From Tetrahymena thermophila SB210 (Eukaryota; Ciliophora; Oligohymenophorea; Hymenostomatida; Tetrahymenidae): a stretch of DNA of 64,000 nucleotides. The position numbers and the translations under genes were made by a program. This document shows, in pieces, positions 13,636 through 27,654 of the stretch. How positions within the stretch are numbered: the stretch's first letter is position 1; each line of letters begins with the position of its first letter. Under the pieces are notes generated by a model. The model was given only the letters and a program-made list of their open reading frames with translations. It was not told where the DNA came from and did no database searches. The DNA lies in NCBI RefSeq assembly GCF_000189635.1, contig NW_002476534.1, positions 976,924 to 1,040,923 of the forward strand. The letters run 5' to 3'.

Positions 13636-16600
13636 ATGAAATCCAACAAATATTTCCTTTTCTTTTTAACTATAATCTATTCTATAATTTAAAGAGTACT
13701 TTCTCAAGTTTACTATAACTTTCATGATTAAGGTAGCAATCTAAAAGAACTAAGTCCTTTATTAATCAGTGAAAATATATCAAATTAAACCTATTAGATC
13801 AAATTAGAATCAGAAGTTTTGATAAATCATGTAGGAGCTACATATCAAGCTAAATTTGAACTTAGTATCTCTTCACTTAGGTAAAACTATATTTGAATTA
13901 AAATTTAAGCTAATCTTACGAAATTTAAATATAATTAGGAATATATCTTTAATAATTTAAGACTAATCTGAGAGAATTTTACACTTAACGCTAAGTTAGT
14001 CAATAAATAGCATCACTATATAGTAAGTAGTTGACTAACCTTACTTAATTTACACTATATTTTCTTATGGAAAAGAAGAAAATGTTTTGGATTAGTTTAA
14101 AATCAAAGGATTAAGGTAAATAATTATTATAAATTTAATATCATCCAAATATCTTTTAAACTTATTTAAATTTATTTTATAAATTCTATTTGATTAAAAT
14201 AGGCTATTCATAAATATAAATAATTATTAGCTAAAATAAAATATTTCTTATCAAAATATTAACTCTTCCTTTCTAAGACTGCTATAAGCATGTGATGGAT
14301 AATAATTTTTTCATCCTATTTATTAGCGCTGTGAAAATTGCCACCCTCGTTGCAATGGTTGTACAGAATACAAAAAGTGCAAAGATTGTTAAAAAAAACC
14401 TGATTCAAATGAGAGGTATGACTAATTTGCAGATGGGTTTTGCGATTTTTGTCCCTCAGGATAAACTTGGAGACCTAATAATATATGTAATGGTTGCCCA
14501 GATACTTGTAATTGTGATGATTAAAAGTCATGCATTTCCTGTTAAAGTAGTGGAAATTATATTAATGTTCAAAATAATACATGTGAACCATGTTAGTTAG
14601 ACTAAGGATACTATGTTGATGGATAGTTTTGTAAAAAATGCAATCTTATTTGTAAGACATGCAAAGGACCATCTGGCAGTGATTGTTTATAATGTATTGA
14701 TGGTGCTAAAAAATATTAAGATGGAAGTTGCAAATATAACAATTAAAATCCTAATGATTGTGTTTCTCCTTACAAATAAGATAAATCTTCAAATTGTGTT
14801 TTATGTAATTAAGATGGCTAATATGCTAAGGATAAAAATTGTGTTGAATGTTAAGCTGATTTAAATTGTTAAAATTGTTCACCTGAGACATAGTGTACTT
14901 AATGCTATACAAATAAACCTGAAAAATACCTACAAGATGCAAAAAAATGCACTGATTGTAAATAAAATGGCTATTTTATCAATTAAGGTTAAAACATTTG
15001 CGATAATTGCATTTAGAATTGTGACATATGCAATAACAAATTTGAATGCTAAAAATGCAGTTCTGGTTTTTATGTATTAGAAGATAATAAATATTGTTCT
15101 TAGTGCAAATAAGATGGATACTATATAGATAAATCAAATTAATTTTGCAATAAATGTCCACAGGAGAAGAAGTGCCAAAATTGTAATAATGATTTGAAAT
15201 GTACTGAATGCTAAAGTGGCCTCTATCTTTTTAATTAAGATAACTGTATTTCCTGTGGTGAAGGATATTTTTAAAATGGAAAAAATTGCTTTAAATGCAC
15301 AGAAAATTGCTAAATCTGTGCAGATTAAAATAAATGCAAAAAGTGCTTATAAAATTTTTATCTGTTTAATGACGGAACTTCATGCATACCTTGTACTAGC
15401 TAAGGATAATTTAAATAAAACGATACATGCTAATTATGTGATGCCTCTTGCTCCAAATGTAAAGGAAAAACATAAAACGACTGTTTAGAATGCAAAGATT
15501 CAATGTAATTTAATTATAAAGGAAAGTGTGAAGCCTGTTCTAGAGATGGAGTTTTCCAAAGTGGTAGGTAATGTTTTAATTGCACTTAAAATTGTAAATC
15601 TTGTATTGGAGTAGAAATAGAGAAATGCATATAATGCATGGATACATTTAGCTTTTAGTAAGATAAAAAATGTGTAATATGCCCAACTAAGTAGAAATAT
15701 TTTATTGATGAAAATAATTTCTGTATAAAATGTCATGATACATGTTAAACATGTTCTGATGAAAAAGAAATATCTTGCAAGACTTGTATCGACAATTTAA
15801 AATTAGATAAATATGACCGCAAATGCAAAATTTGTAATACTAGTAATGGTTTCTTCATAAATAGTTAAAATGAATGCGAGAAATGTCATTCTACTTGCAA
15901 ATAATGCAATGGATTGTCTGAAACAAATTGTAAAGAATGTACTGAAGGTTTAAGCTTTTTAAATGGCAAGTGTTAAAAGTGCAATACAGAAAATTCATAT
16001 TATATTGATAAAAACAATAACTGTTTAGAATGCGATAAATCTTGTTAAACATGTTCAAGTAAAGATGTATGCATCAAGTGTAAAGCTGGTTTGAGTTTTC
16101 CTTCTGACTAGACATCAAAGTTATGTATTAACTGTGACTTAGGTAGTATGTATGTAAAAGATCCAAACAGCTTAAATATTTGTTAAAACTGCCATATGAA
16201 TTGCAAAGGATGCAAAGGACCTAACATTTAAGATTGCATTTAGTGTAAAGATTAATTTTATTTCAACCCAAAAGATAATTCTTGTGAAACATGCAATTTA
16301 GAAGCAGATAAGAAGTATATAGATGGCAATAAATACTGTTAAAATTGTGATGTTTCGTGTAAAACCTGCACCGGACCTGGAAACGGAAAGTGTAAACTCT
16401 GTGCGGAGAGCTTATATTTTAATGATTAGAAGGTATGTATAAAATGCCCAAGTGAGAAATTTTATATAACTGATTATAAATATTGTAAGAAATGCGATGA
16501 TTCTTGTTTTACCTGTAATGGTAGTTCAGATAATAATTGCTTGAGTTGCGCAAATGATTTGGCTCTCCAAGAAAATAGCACATGTAAATAATGCTAAACA

Positions 16601-19600
16601 TAAAATGGGTTCTTTGTTGATAACCAGAAAAGTATCAAAGTTTGTAAGCGATGTGACTCTTCGTGCAAAATTTGTCATGGCTAGAACAACACTGATTGTG
16701 ATTCGTGTTTTAATTTAAATTTTTTGATTGACTCTGAAACAAAAATTTGTTAAGCTTGCTAAACTGAAAATAAATATTTCTAAGATGGAGTTTATTGCAA
16801 GAAATGTGATGATTCTTGCAAGAAATGCAAAAATTAAGATGCTAAATCATGTATTGAATGCTCAGAATATCCTTTAAAATTGTATTTTAGAGATGGTCTT
16901 TGCCAAAAGTGTGAGGAGTCTGAAGGATTTTATATCAAAGATGACAAAATTAGCTGTGAAAAATGTGAATCGAGTTGTAAGACTTGTTATGGAGGATAAA
17001 GTAACTAGTGTAAAACTTGCTACGACAATAAATTTTTATTTTCAGATAATACCTGTAAGGAATGTGATATAAACAACAAATTTTTTAAGAATGGAATATT
17101 TTGTTTGTCTTGCAATTAAGAATGCTAAACCTGCTTTGGATATGGTTAAGACCAATGTCTAAGCTGCCCAGTTAATAAATTTTTATTAATTGAGAATGGA
17201 AAACAAACTTGTGTTGATTGTCTATCTACTTAATCATATTATTAAAATGGAAATAATTGTATGAGATGCGATTCATCTTGCTTAGAGTGTAAAGATTCTA
17301 ATAAAACTAGTTGCACTAAATGTAGGGATACTGATTACGAATTCGAAGACGGGTCTTGCTAATTAGAGTGCCCCCAAGATGGTTATTTTAAAGAAGGTAA
17401 AAAGTGTAAAAAATGTCACTCTAGTTGCAAGCAGTGCAAAGGATAAGGTCAAAATGATTGTTTATTATGTAATGGAGGATAAAAACTATATCCTGAATGG
17501 AACTGTAATGACTGTCAAATAAATAATAAATATTTTATTTAAGATAAATTTTGCATATCTTGTCATAATTCGTGTAAAACTTGTAAAGATAGCTCAGAAA
17601 CTGGCTGTTTAGACTGTGACGTTAATTTATACAAACAAGTTGATTAAACTTGCAAAAAATGTGACTTTAACAATGGTATGTTTGTAGATAAAGCTGATAA
17701 TATATGTAAAAAATGCGATTTAACTTGCAAAACTTGTTCTGCATTGTCTGAAAATGATTGTTTAACCTGTTAAGGAAACAGAAAATTCTATCACGATAAA
17801 AATTCTATTTAGAAAAAGTGCATTTTATGTTAAGTTAATAATAAATAATTTGAAAAGGAAGATATGTGTTTGGATTGCGATGCTACATGTTTAACATGTA
17901 GTGGTGCTTCTGAAACAGAATGTATTACTTGTGAAGGATAATATTTAATGCACTAAGATAAAAAGTGTAAAATTTGTGATACATTAAATGGCTTTTATAT
18001 TGAAGATAAAAACTGCATAGCATGCAGTGATGGCTGTCAAATATGTGATAAAGATGGCTGTAAGAAATGCATAGGTAATTTGAAACTAAAAGAAGGAGTA
18101 TGCACTGAATGTAAGTTATCTGATGGTTATTTTATTCAAGACTCTAACTGTATAAAATGCCACTCTTCTTGTAAAGAGTGTTCAGGACCATCTTAATTTG
18201 ATTGTATAACATGCAAAGATAATTAATATCTTAAAAAAGTTGATGAGAAATATTCAAATTCCCAAAAACAATGTTAGGAATGTCCTAATGAAGGCTTTTT
18301 TCTGAAAGACAAAGAATGTGTTAAGTGCCATGATACATGCCTTAAGTGTCATTCTTAAGACTCTACTGGCTGTGATGTATGCATAGGCAATTTAAAATTT
18401 AGAACAGATAAGACTTGCTAAGAATGCCCTTCTGAAAATTTTTTTGCAGATAAAGACAGATGTTTGGAATGCTTTGCGGATTGTAAAACATGTAATGGTC
18501 CTTAATCTAACTAATGTCTATCTTGTAAGGACAGTTTGAATATATATTACAAAGATAATATTTGCAGAGATTGCAACAAAGATAACTTCTGGATATCAAA
18601 AGAAGATAATATTTGCTATGATTGTCACTATTCTTGTTAAACCTGTAATGGAAATAATAAAGAAAATTGCACTAAATGTTAACCTCCTTTCATGTGGCTT
18701 AGTAATTTATGTGATTCATGTCCAAAGTCTAATCATTATGCAGATCTGACAAATAATAAGTGTATAGCTTGTCATTAATCCTGTGAATTATGTAGTGGTG
18801 GCTAAGAAACTGATTGTTTAAAGTGCAAAAATGACTTGAAATTCCATACAGAAAAAATAAATTAAGGTGGAATTATTAAAGAAGTAAAGTATTGCAACAA
18901 TTGCTAAATAAATAATGGTTATTTTGTTAAAGGAGACTAGTGCTTAAAGTGCGCTAGTAGCTGTTTAACTTGCGATGATGAATAAGAAAATAAATGTAAG
19001 TCTTGTCAAGAAGGATTATTTTTATTTGAAGATGGAACATGCAAGAAATGTCCTAATGAAGAGTACTTTTCAGAAAAAAGAAATGAAATTAATATGTGCA
19101 TTTAATGCTCTCATAATTGTCTAACATGCTCATAATTTGGAGATGACAAATGTCTAACTTGTAAAACAGATCTTTATAAAAATGATTCAGACAAGTGCGA
19201 AAAATGTGAAATAGATAAAAAAGTTTTTATTAAAGGAGATAGATGTCTTCACTGTGATAGCACATGTAAAACTTGTAAAGATGAGAGTCCTAAGGATTGT
19301 GATAAATGTGAAGATAACCTTAGTAAATTTCCAGATAATACCTGCTAAAAATGCCCACAAAAGGGGTATTTCTTAGAAGGAGAGTTTTGCAAAGTTTGTC
19401 ATAATACTTGTGAAGAGTGTGAAGGGGGAAATTAAAAAAAATGCAAAATTTGTGCAACTGGATTAACATTTTGGATAGATTAAAACGGAGATTAGATTTG
19501 TGTAAAGTGCTAAGACAAAATTACCCACTATGTTGATGGATTATATTGCAAACCTTGCCACTCTAGCTGTATAGAGTGCTCTGGAGGAGACTAATCACAA

Positions 19601-22600
19601 TGCAAGAAATGTGCAGAAGGGAAATATTTCAAAAATAAAAATAATTAAGGTGAAGGTTAATGTCTAGAATGTACAGGATCTAATTTTGTGTAAGGAGATT
19701 TATGCTTAGCTTGCCATTAGAACTGTTAAACTTGCAAAGGGTCTTAAGAAACAGATTGCATTTAGTGTGCTGGATTACTTAAATTCAACAAAGATTTATC
19801 AAAATGTATAAACTGTAGGACTGATAACGGGTAGTTTTTGAAGAATGATATTTGCTATGATTGTGATAAAAGCTGCAAAATCTGTAACGGAGAAAGTAAT
19901 ACAAACTGTTTATAATGTATAGATGATCTATATTTTTTCTAAGAAGACAATAATACTAAAAATAAATGTAAACAATGTCCCTCAGAATTATACTATATAG
20001 ATCTTAATAATAGAGATTGTTTAAAATGCGATGATTCATGCTAAACTTGCAAACCTGGATTGCCAAAATAATGCTTAAAATGCAAATAAGGGGGAACTTT
20101 TATGGATGATGGTACATGCTAAATTTGCCCAGAGTTTGGCTTTTTTGTAAATGATGGTAAATGTTTGAAATGTGATTCTTCTTGCAAAAAGTGCTAAGAC
20201 AGTGCTTTGAATTGTACTGAATGCCATTAAAATAATTACTTTGACTTAAATGACAGTAATAAGTGTAAGGAATGTGATACTTAAAATGGCCACTTCATAT
20301 AGAATACCAAAAATTGTTAGAAGTGTAACGATTCGTGTTAGACTTGCAAAGATGAAACTGAATTTGGTTGTTTAACTTGTAAGAAAGATTTATTCTTTAA
20401 AGATTATGTTGATTCATCAGACAGATCAAAAATAAAATAAAGATGTGAAAATTGTGATTAAGATAATGGATGGATTATTAATGGTACTGAAGTTGGATAA
20501 TAACAATGTAAAAAATGTCATGATACTTGTAAAACATGCTCTGGTATAGATGCTAAATAATGTACTGGATGCAAGAATGGATTTTATTTTAGAGATGGAA
20601 TATGTTAATAATGTGATGTTAATGATGGCTTTTTTATCAGAGATAAATCTTGTTTAAAATGCTCAGAAAACTGCAAAACTTGTAGTGGTAGTGAAAAAAA
20701 TGAGTGTCTTATCTGTAGGACAAATAAATACTTTATTGAGAATACATAGGAGTGCTAGTCTTGTAATTAGGACTAAGGATTTTATTTAGATATTAATTCC
20801 AGGTGTTTTCAATGCCATAGCTCGTGCAAAACTTGTAATGGTGGTGAAGATAAAAATTGTACTAAATGTGCAGATTAGCTTAGTTTTCTTGATGGATTGT
20901 GCAAAATTTGTGATGTAAAAAATAAATATTATATTTAAGAATCAACAAATAATTGTCTAAAATGCCATGATACTTGCTAAACCTGTAAAGGGAGTGGGGT
21001 AAATTAGTGCTTGTCATGTAAAGATAATCTTTCATTTGATGTGAATAATAACTGCATTACCTGCCCGTCTGAAGGATATTATGTAGATAGCTTTAGGTGC
21101 TTAAAATGTCATGATTCTTGTAAATAATGTAGCTCTTAATTAGCAACAGGTTGCACTAAATGCCAAACTTATCTTTTTTACTTTCCAATTAGTAAACTTT
21201 GTGAGGCTTGCAATATTTAAGATGGTTATTTTATGAAGAACATGCCAGTAGAAATTTCAGTCAGTTATGCTTACCGTGTCATTAAGATTGTAAAACTTGT
21301 ATAAATGAACAACAAAATAATTGCTTAATTTGCAGAGAAGTTTATTCATTTAAAAATGATAAAAACATATGCAAAAATTGCCATATAGACTGTAAAAAAT
21401 GTAATGGAGAATAGCAAACTGATTGTATAGAATGTAAGTAGCCTTGTTATCACATAAGGTTAGATAATACTTGTGGTGTATGTTTATCTAATTAATATCT
21501 AGAAGACAATCATTGTTAAAATTGCTCTGATAACTGCTTAAAGTGTGACGATTATAAAACATGCTAAGAATGTGGAAACAACACTCATATAAAACAAAAT
21601 GGTAAATGTGGAGAATGTGAACAAAATGAGTATGTTGACAAAGATACCAACAAATGCATGCAATGCAATGAAACTTGCTTAAGTTGCAAAGGTAGCTAAA
21701 ATAATGAGTGTTTATAATGTTTAGATGGAGCTTTAAGAATTAGGACAGATACTAAGCAATGTGGGAAATGTGATCCTAATTAATACTATGATAATATCTA
21801 GTGCTATAATTGTCATAGAGATTGTAAAACATGTTCAGGGCCTGGTAATGATATAGATTAATGCATTTCATGTATAGATGTAGATAAATATGAATGCAAT
21901 TAAAATGATTTGAACTATTTTGCTTAGAATTACAAACAAAAAGAATAATGTGAAAAGAAATGCTTGAAATGCCATTAGAATTGTAGTTAATGCTTTGGTG
22001 AATAGATCAACTAATGCATGAAATGCAATAGAATGATACTTTAGAATGATTTTTCTTGTGAAAGGAAATGCCCAGAAAGTATGTTTTTCGATGAATCTGA
22101 TCCTAAAGAAGTTAAATGTACAAATTGTGAAAAAAACTGCAAAATTTGTGAAAACTAACATAAATGCTTACTATGTGATGAAGAATACACTTTATTAGAA
22201 CGACAGTGTTATAGATGCTTGAGTAGCTAATATTTAGGTAATTTTTTTCTTTTTGAAAATTTTTCTTTAAAAAGGTTTTATCACTCAATTATTAAAATTG
22301 TAAATAGTATAATATTTCTAAGTCTTTATATGGCTATTGTAAATTTTAATAAATATGATTAATTCAAATAATTTTTAAATTAAAACCCTCACATCATTTA
22401 TTTTAATTTTTATAAAATATTTTTTTTTCGTATAAAATAGATAAAAATCTTAAAAAATGCATTGAATGCGATAGTGATTGTAAAACTTGCTTTAATCAAG
22501 GCAAATAAGCTTGTATAGAGTGTTCAGATCCTGCCAAATTTTTTGATTAACATAATTTTTGCGTAAGTTAGTGTGCTACTGAATACATTAAGAATGACAA

Positions 22601-24614
22601 AATAAATAGATGCTAAAATTGCATATATATTATAGACTAAAAAAATAAATCTAAGACATGCGTCGTAGATTGCAAAAAAAACTAGTTTTTAGATCCTCAA
22701 ACTTACATTTGCAACGATTGTTAAAATAATTGCGCAGAATGCCAATCTCTCACAAAATGTACATCATGCATTTAAGATTATCATTTTGTAAGCGAAAAGT
22801 AAGAAGCTTGTAGAAAGTGTGAGTAAGATGAATATATTAGCAGCAAAAATATATGTAGGAAATGCGAGTTTTTAAATTGCTTAACTTGCAATGAAAATCA
22901 TTGCACTAAGTGCTCATACAAGTATTTTCTTAATGAAAATAATACATGCAAGTATGATGATCGCTACAATTTCTATGAATGCACAGACTTAAATAAGCTA
23001 GATGATAGCTGTGAAAAAGAGATGCAGTTGATAGACAAAATTGACTTTGGTATGAAATAATCTATAATTGCAACTTATTCTATACAAGTTATTTCTTTTT
23101 TAATCCTAAGATCCACTTCAGCTATGTCCTACTCAATGCAAATTTAATAGTAAATAGGTAATAGCTATTTGCTAAAAGATTCTTTGAAAAGCCTAAGTTT
23201 AGGACCTACTTTTTATGAGCAAAACTTCTAATAAAATTTAATCAACATGATACCAAATCCCTTTAGGTATATTTCAGCCTATGACTCATATTTCTATCCT
23301 AAGTAGAGTATTAACAATTTATAATCTTTCAAATTAGATTAAAGTTTAGAAAGCAAATATTTGGAAAATAAAATCTCAGAAAAAGAATAAACATATTAAT
23401 AAACAAACCAAGGTATTTACAATAGTAGTTAAAATATAACCAGTAATTCAGTGAAGCTTTTAAATCACTAAATAGAAAATGAATAAATTAATTCTAACGT
23501 GCTAAGGAATTTGTTGCAAGAGAAAAGAACGCTTAACGAAAATTCATTAATTTAAAACAATCTAAGAGATATCCGCTCTTAAGAATTGAGTAGTTTATTT
23601 ATAGAAACCATAATAATGTATAGTTTTATTTTCCTTTTGATAGTACTATTCTATATGATAGTATATTTTTTGAGAAATAAATATGAGTTGATGGGTCAAA
23701 TCTACACTAGCAGACTTAAGTTCATTATTTAAATGCAACAAATACTATCCAACTTCATTTTTACTAGTATGCTCTATTCTTATTCATTTATGAATTTTTC
23801 CTCTATGAGCTTAATAAACTGGTTAGGAATAGCTTTTTAGATTGTTTACATAGTATTTTATTGTACTTTTGGATTTATACTATTTAGAAAAGTAAGAAAT
23901 TTCAGTAAAAAAGTGTATGATGAAGACTAACTTAAATATTAACTATTTTTTATAGAAGGAATAGCCACTGATTTGCCTTTCAATAAATATTTTTGGTTCA
24001 TTTTAGAGTTCAGAAAAGTGATTATTTTTTTCTTACAATTTTTGGTTCCTCTGGCTGAAATATCTTCCTTGCTTATTTTGATAATTAACTTTACTTTTTT
24101 GATTTTTTATTGGTTAACAAAGCCATTTGAAGTTAAAAGTTAGCTATGGTACTACTTTGTTCTTGAAATTATGAATTGTATGAATAGTTTATTGCTTTGT
24201 TCTCTGTTTTTTTCAAACTCTAAAATAATAAGTTGGTGGATTTTAGTAAACATTATGCTCATTAATTTAATAGTGTTAATTTATACTATTTATAGCTTAT
24301 GCAGAGGCATATATATCAAATACTTCAAAGTGAGATTTATAGTATCAAAAGTTTAAGAAACTGAAGTTTCAATTAAATGGAAGGAAATAAGAAACACTTT
24401 CAAGTTAAAAAGATATATCCCTTCCAAAAGAAGTACATTAATTCCTCTATCAGTAAATGAAATACTTAATTAAAGTATTTATTCTAGCCAATTTAATAGT
24501 AATTCTTAAAAGTGTTTTGAAGAAAAATCTGATTGTATAAATGAATTATCTATCAAATGGTAAATAAATCCCTTTAAAGTGAGAGAGATAGTTCTTCCAA
24601 AAATTAAAAAATGA
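13636..24614 (+). CDS. Gene B: giant cysteine-rich membrane protein, with a one-base deletion near 21240
   Basis: Exons by comparison with paralogues: 13636-13880, 13939-14115, 14203-22237 and 22441-24614. The signal peptide begins MKSNKYFLFFLTIIYSII and is probably cut near VLS|Q. The cysteine-rich ectodomain, membrane exon (segments from ~23600) and tail match A, C and F. Exon 3 enters in one frame (TGT at 14330) but leaves in another (TTA at 22234). The change lies at 21238-21241, after ATGAAGAA, where B has 18 bases against 19 in C. Read as given, translation leaves the cysteine frame and stops at TGA 21911-21913, giving a protein without membrane segments. Exon 4 itself remains open to TGA 24612-24614. 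Either B is a very recent pseudogene or truncated allele, or the base is missing through sequencing or assembly error. With one base restored the length would be ~3,543 residues. Confidence 0.75.
22238..22440 (+). other. Gene B intron 3
   Basis: Phase-1 intron of 203 bases between TTTAG|GTAATTT and AAATAG|AT. It contains the motif AAAACCCTCA, also found in intron 3 of C and F. Confidence 0.7.
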
Positions 24615-25181
24615 TTTCGTTATTATTTTTAATATAGCTAATTATTTGTATAATTTTCTATTTAATACTTTATAAGTGAAAAGAAAAATTCCTTTTTTTA
24701 ATTTTAACTTTCCTTAAAAATCATCATTTAATATATGATGTTAAAGATAATGAATTTCCAAATTCTTTATTGAATAATCTGCCTTAATCAATTTTTTTTC
24801 ATAAGGACAAAAAATTAACCTTTATTAATGCATTATCGTATAGCAATATATTAATTTCTATTCAATCGATCTTCTACAAAATTTACAAAAAATTTACATG
24901 TTTATGAAGTTAGAAAGTATTATAATAAAAATTAAAACAATTCATATTATTACAGTTTTTTCAAAATAATTAAGAAAAAATAAAAATTTGACTTAATAAA
25001 AAAAATATATTATTTTTTAAAATATTAGAGAATTTATTTAAAAGTTTAATTTGTTAGATAGTAATCAAACAAAAAGGTCAATCAAATATGGAATTAATAA
25101 GAAAAATAAATTTCTTGACATATCAATTTAGTTATCTTCTGTATAAATTTACTAAAATTTTTTGTTATATTATAGCTAAAC
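24615..25181. other. Spacer 3' of gene B, nothing recognised
   Basis: AT-rich DNA after the stop of gene B. No open frame with coding character, no repeat unit and no RNA gene recognised. Confidence 0.5.
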
Positions 25182-25242
25182 GCCTAATTAAAATCTAGTG
25201 GTATGGCAACCTCTAGATGTTAATTAGGCTAGGTTTTTTTTT
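25182..25242 (+). other. Long hairpin followed by nine T residues
   Basis: The 48-base palindrome at 25182-25229 starts GCCTAATTAA and ends TTAATTAGGC. Nineteen of its 21 outer positions pair, leaving two mismatches and a short loop near GCA. A run of nine T residues follows at 25234-25242. It is less AT-rich than its surroundings. The shape suggests the 3' end of a small RNA with a Pol III-type T-run, or a fossil inverted repeat. No A or B box was recognised and I found no second copy in the window. Confidence 0.4.
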
Positions 25243-25384
25243 AAAAAAAATATCTTTTTAAATAATTTTATAATAGAATTTATAAAATGTTAATTAAAAA
25301 ATTATTGATGTTTTCAATAATGCGTAATACAATTTTTTTTTATATTTTACAAACAAAAAATAAAAATTGCATCCTAAATTTAAG

Positions 25385-25412
25385 ATATATATATATATAT
25401 ATATATATATAT
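25385..25412. repeat. (AT)14 microsatellite
   Basis: Uninterrupted alternating AT for 28 bases in the spacer between gene B and the exon-4 pseudogene. Confidence 0.95.
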
Positions 25413-25499
25413 CAAATTAATATTATGGTGCATTTTTTTTCAAACACCCTGTATTTATATAAATGATTTAAGGTTAAAAAAAATTTAAGATCTGCATTC

Positions 25500-26637
25500 T
25501 ATCCCAACCATAGCTATGTGACTTTAGATAAATAATTATAAACATATCATACATTTATATGAGCAACCATTTATTACAGTTCTATTTATTGCACTAAAAA
25601 AATATTTATATTTTATTAATTTATATTATAATATAATGTACAAATAATAAATTTAAATAAAGTATTTTGCTTTAATAAAAATGTTATAATTTCTTCAAAT
25701 TTATTTTTAATTTGAAGATTTTTATTTTAAATTTAAATTTTATTTTGATTAAATTATAATTTTAGAGTTTAGAAATCAAATATTTGAAAAATAATACTTC
25801 AGAAAAAGAATAAACAAATCAAGGTATTAATAGTAGTAGCTAAAATATAACCAGTAATAATTCAGTGGAGCTTTTAAAAAAGAAATATAAAATTAATAGA
25901 TTAATTCTAATCCACGAAGGAATTTGTTGCAAGAGAAAAGAGTGCTTGACGAAAGTTCTTTAATAAAAATTAATCTAAGAGATATCTACTATTAAGAATC
26001 GAGTAGCCTATTTGTAGAAACCGTAATAATGTATCGTTTTATTTTCCTTTTGATAATACTATTCTATGTGATAGTATATTTTTTTAGAAATAAGTATGAG
26101 TTGATGGGTCAAATCTATAGTAATAGATTCAAGTTTATTATTCAAATGCAATAAATATTCTTACTTTCATTTTTACAAGTATGCTCTATTCTTATTCTTT
26201 CATGAATTTCTCTTCTATGAGCTTAGTAAACCTGTTAGGAATAGCTTTTTAGGCTGTTCACATAATATTTTATTATACTTTTGGATTTATACTATTTAGA
26301 AAAGTAAGAAATTTCAGTAAAAAAAGGTATGATGAAGATTAGCTTAAATATTAGCTTTTTTTATAGAAGGAATAGCATCTTATTTGCCTTTCAATAAATA
26401 TTTTTGGTTTATTTTTGAGTTCAAAAAAGTGATTATTTTACTCTTAAAATTTATTGTTCCTCTGACTGAAATATCTGCCTTGCTCATTTTGATAATTAAC
26501 ATTTCTTTTTTTATTTTTTATTTGTTAACGAAGCAGTTTGAAGTAAAAACTTAGTTATGGTATTATTTTCTTCTTGAAATTCTGAATTGCTTGAATAGTT
26601 TGTTGCTTAGTTCACTATTTTTTTTCCAATTCTTACA
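25500..26637 (+). pseudogene. Truncated copy of a large gene's intron 3 and membrane exon
   Basis: From about 25500 to 25765 the sequence resembles intron 3 of gene F (ATTTATTACAGTTCTATTTATTGCACT against the F intron at ~61640, and TATTTTGATTAAATTATAA near the acceptor). It then jumps straight into the middle of exon 4 (GAGTTTAGAAATCAAATATTTGAAAA), skipping the ~900 bases that encode the last cysteine repeats. The membrane part follows, closest to C and F, up to about 26637 where similarity ends inside the last hydrophobic region. A missing base near 26160, where C and F read ATATTCTCCAACTTC, breaks the frame. It has no exons 1-3 and no signal peptide, so it is a decayed fragment of a further array copy. 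Confidence 0.85.
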
Positions 26638-27600
26638 AATGTGATCAGTTCATTATCTTTCCTTTTTAGTATTCTTTTACAATTTACAATACTCTCCTAT
26701 AATTAATTATCTATGTAAGATATTTCTTCTCTTCAATATAATTAATTATCTTTTTTAGAGTCTCTATAAAAAATATATTCATTTTTATTCAATTTCCATT
26801 TAAAAAATTTTATATTCTTCTTTAAAAAAAAATAAAATGCTTATAAATATATATACAGCTATTCACAATAGTTTTTTTTCTTTTAAATTAGGTATATTTC
26901 CTATAGTTTACCATTCACCATTATATATATTATAATGAAGCAATTTATTATTTTAATTATAATTTAATAATTATATAATATTTATGTATTCTTTTTATAA
27001 AGAATTTTAAATTTCTACACACTTTAATTGACAAAATGTTCTAAAAAATTATAATTTCAGATTTTAGACTAAATAAGGATTTTTAAAGTTTAACCTATTA
27101 AAAAATTAATGGCTGATTTTAAAAGAAAATTAATTAATTATGTGATTAATTAGAGTAGCTATTTAGATCGTAAATATTGGTTGATATAGAATTATTTATG
27201 ATTACATTTTTTAATGAGAAAAATAGATTATTTTGACAATAAAATTAGGTTTATATTTTCAAGATTATTAGATAAATTTAAAATATTCATGTCTCATTAA
27301 ACATAATTATTTATTTTTGTGGTAAAAATAAGAATTTTAAATAGCTTTATTTATAATTGTATTTTTAAATTAAGGTAAAAATATATTTTGTATAAATGCG
27401 TAGATATCCTTTATATATGATGTAATATAGCATCAAATATCTAACTCAAAACTTTATAGATTATAAAAATGAATATATTTTAAATTTTTAATTCTAATCT
27501 AAAGATAATAAAAAATCTAAAAATGAAAATGCGGTTTGAGTATTAATTATTTAATATATAAGAAAACATATTTGATTATATTTTGATATTGAAACATTTT
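26638..27600. other. Spacer between the pseudogene and the gene C promoter side
   Basis: AT-rich and without a coding pattern. From about 26935 it resembles the spacer before gene F (TAAAGAATTT...CTACACACTTTAATTGACAAAATG against the F spacer at ~51270). It is therefore part of the duplicated array unit, not new sequence. Confidence 0.5.
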
Positions 27601-27611
27601 ATTATATTTTT

Positions 27612-27654
27612 TCAAGCAATTTTTGTAATTAAAAGTCAATTAAAGTCTTTTTGT
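27612..27654 (+). promoter_or_regulatory. Conserved element ~780 bases before gene C
   Basis: It reads CAAGCAATTTTTGTAATTAAA then AGTCAATTAAAGTCTTTTTG. The counterparts before B (12824-12866) and E (45292-45331) carry GACCAATC and GCCAATT, which look like CCAAT boxes. In F this stretch appears to be deleted. Function is inferred only from retention in an otherwise drifting spacer. Confidence 0.35.

Noticed and set aside
14292-14864. Runs of valine, isoleucine and lysine-rich ORFs (also at 29046, 47085, 53408) that look like small membrane proteins
   Set aside because: They are the shadow frame of the cysteine repeats. TGT/TGC codons shifted by one give Val/Ala codons, and TGA is rare there. 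The cysteine frame is conserved in all paralogues and joins the exons.
21236-21243. Programmed ribosomal frameshift in gene B
   Set aside because: Known ciliate programmed shifts (Euplotes) are mostly +1 at an AAA-TAA type stop. Here a base is simply missing with no such site, and the paralogues do not need a shift.
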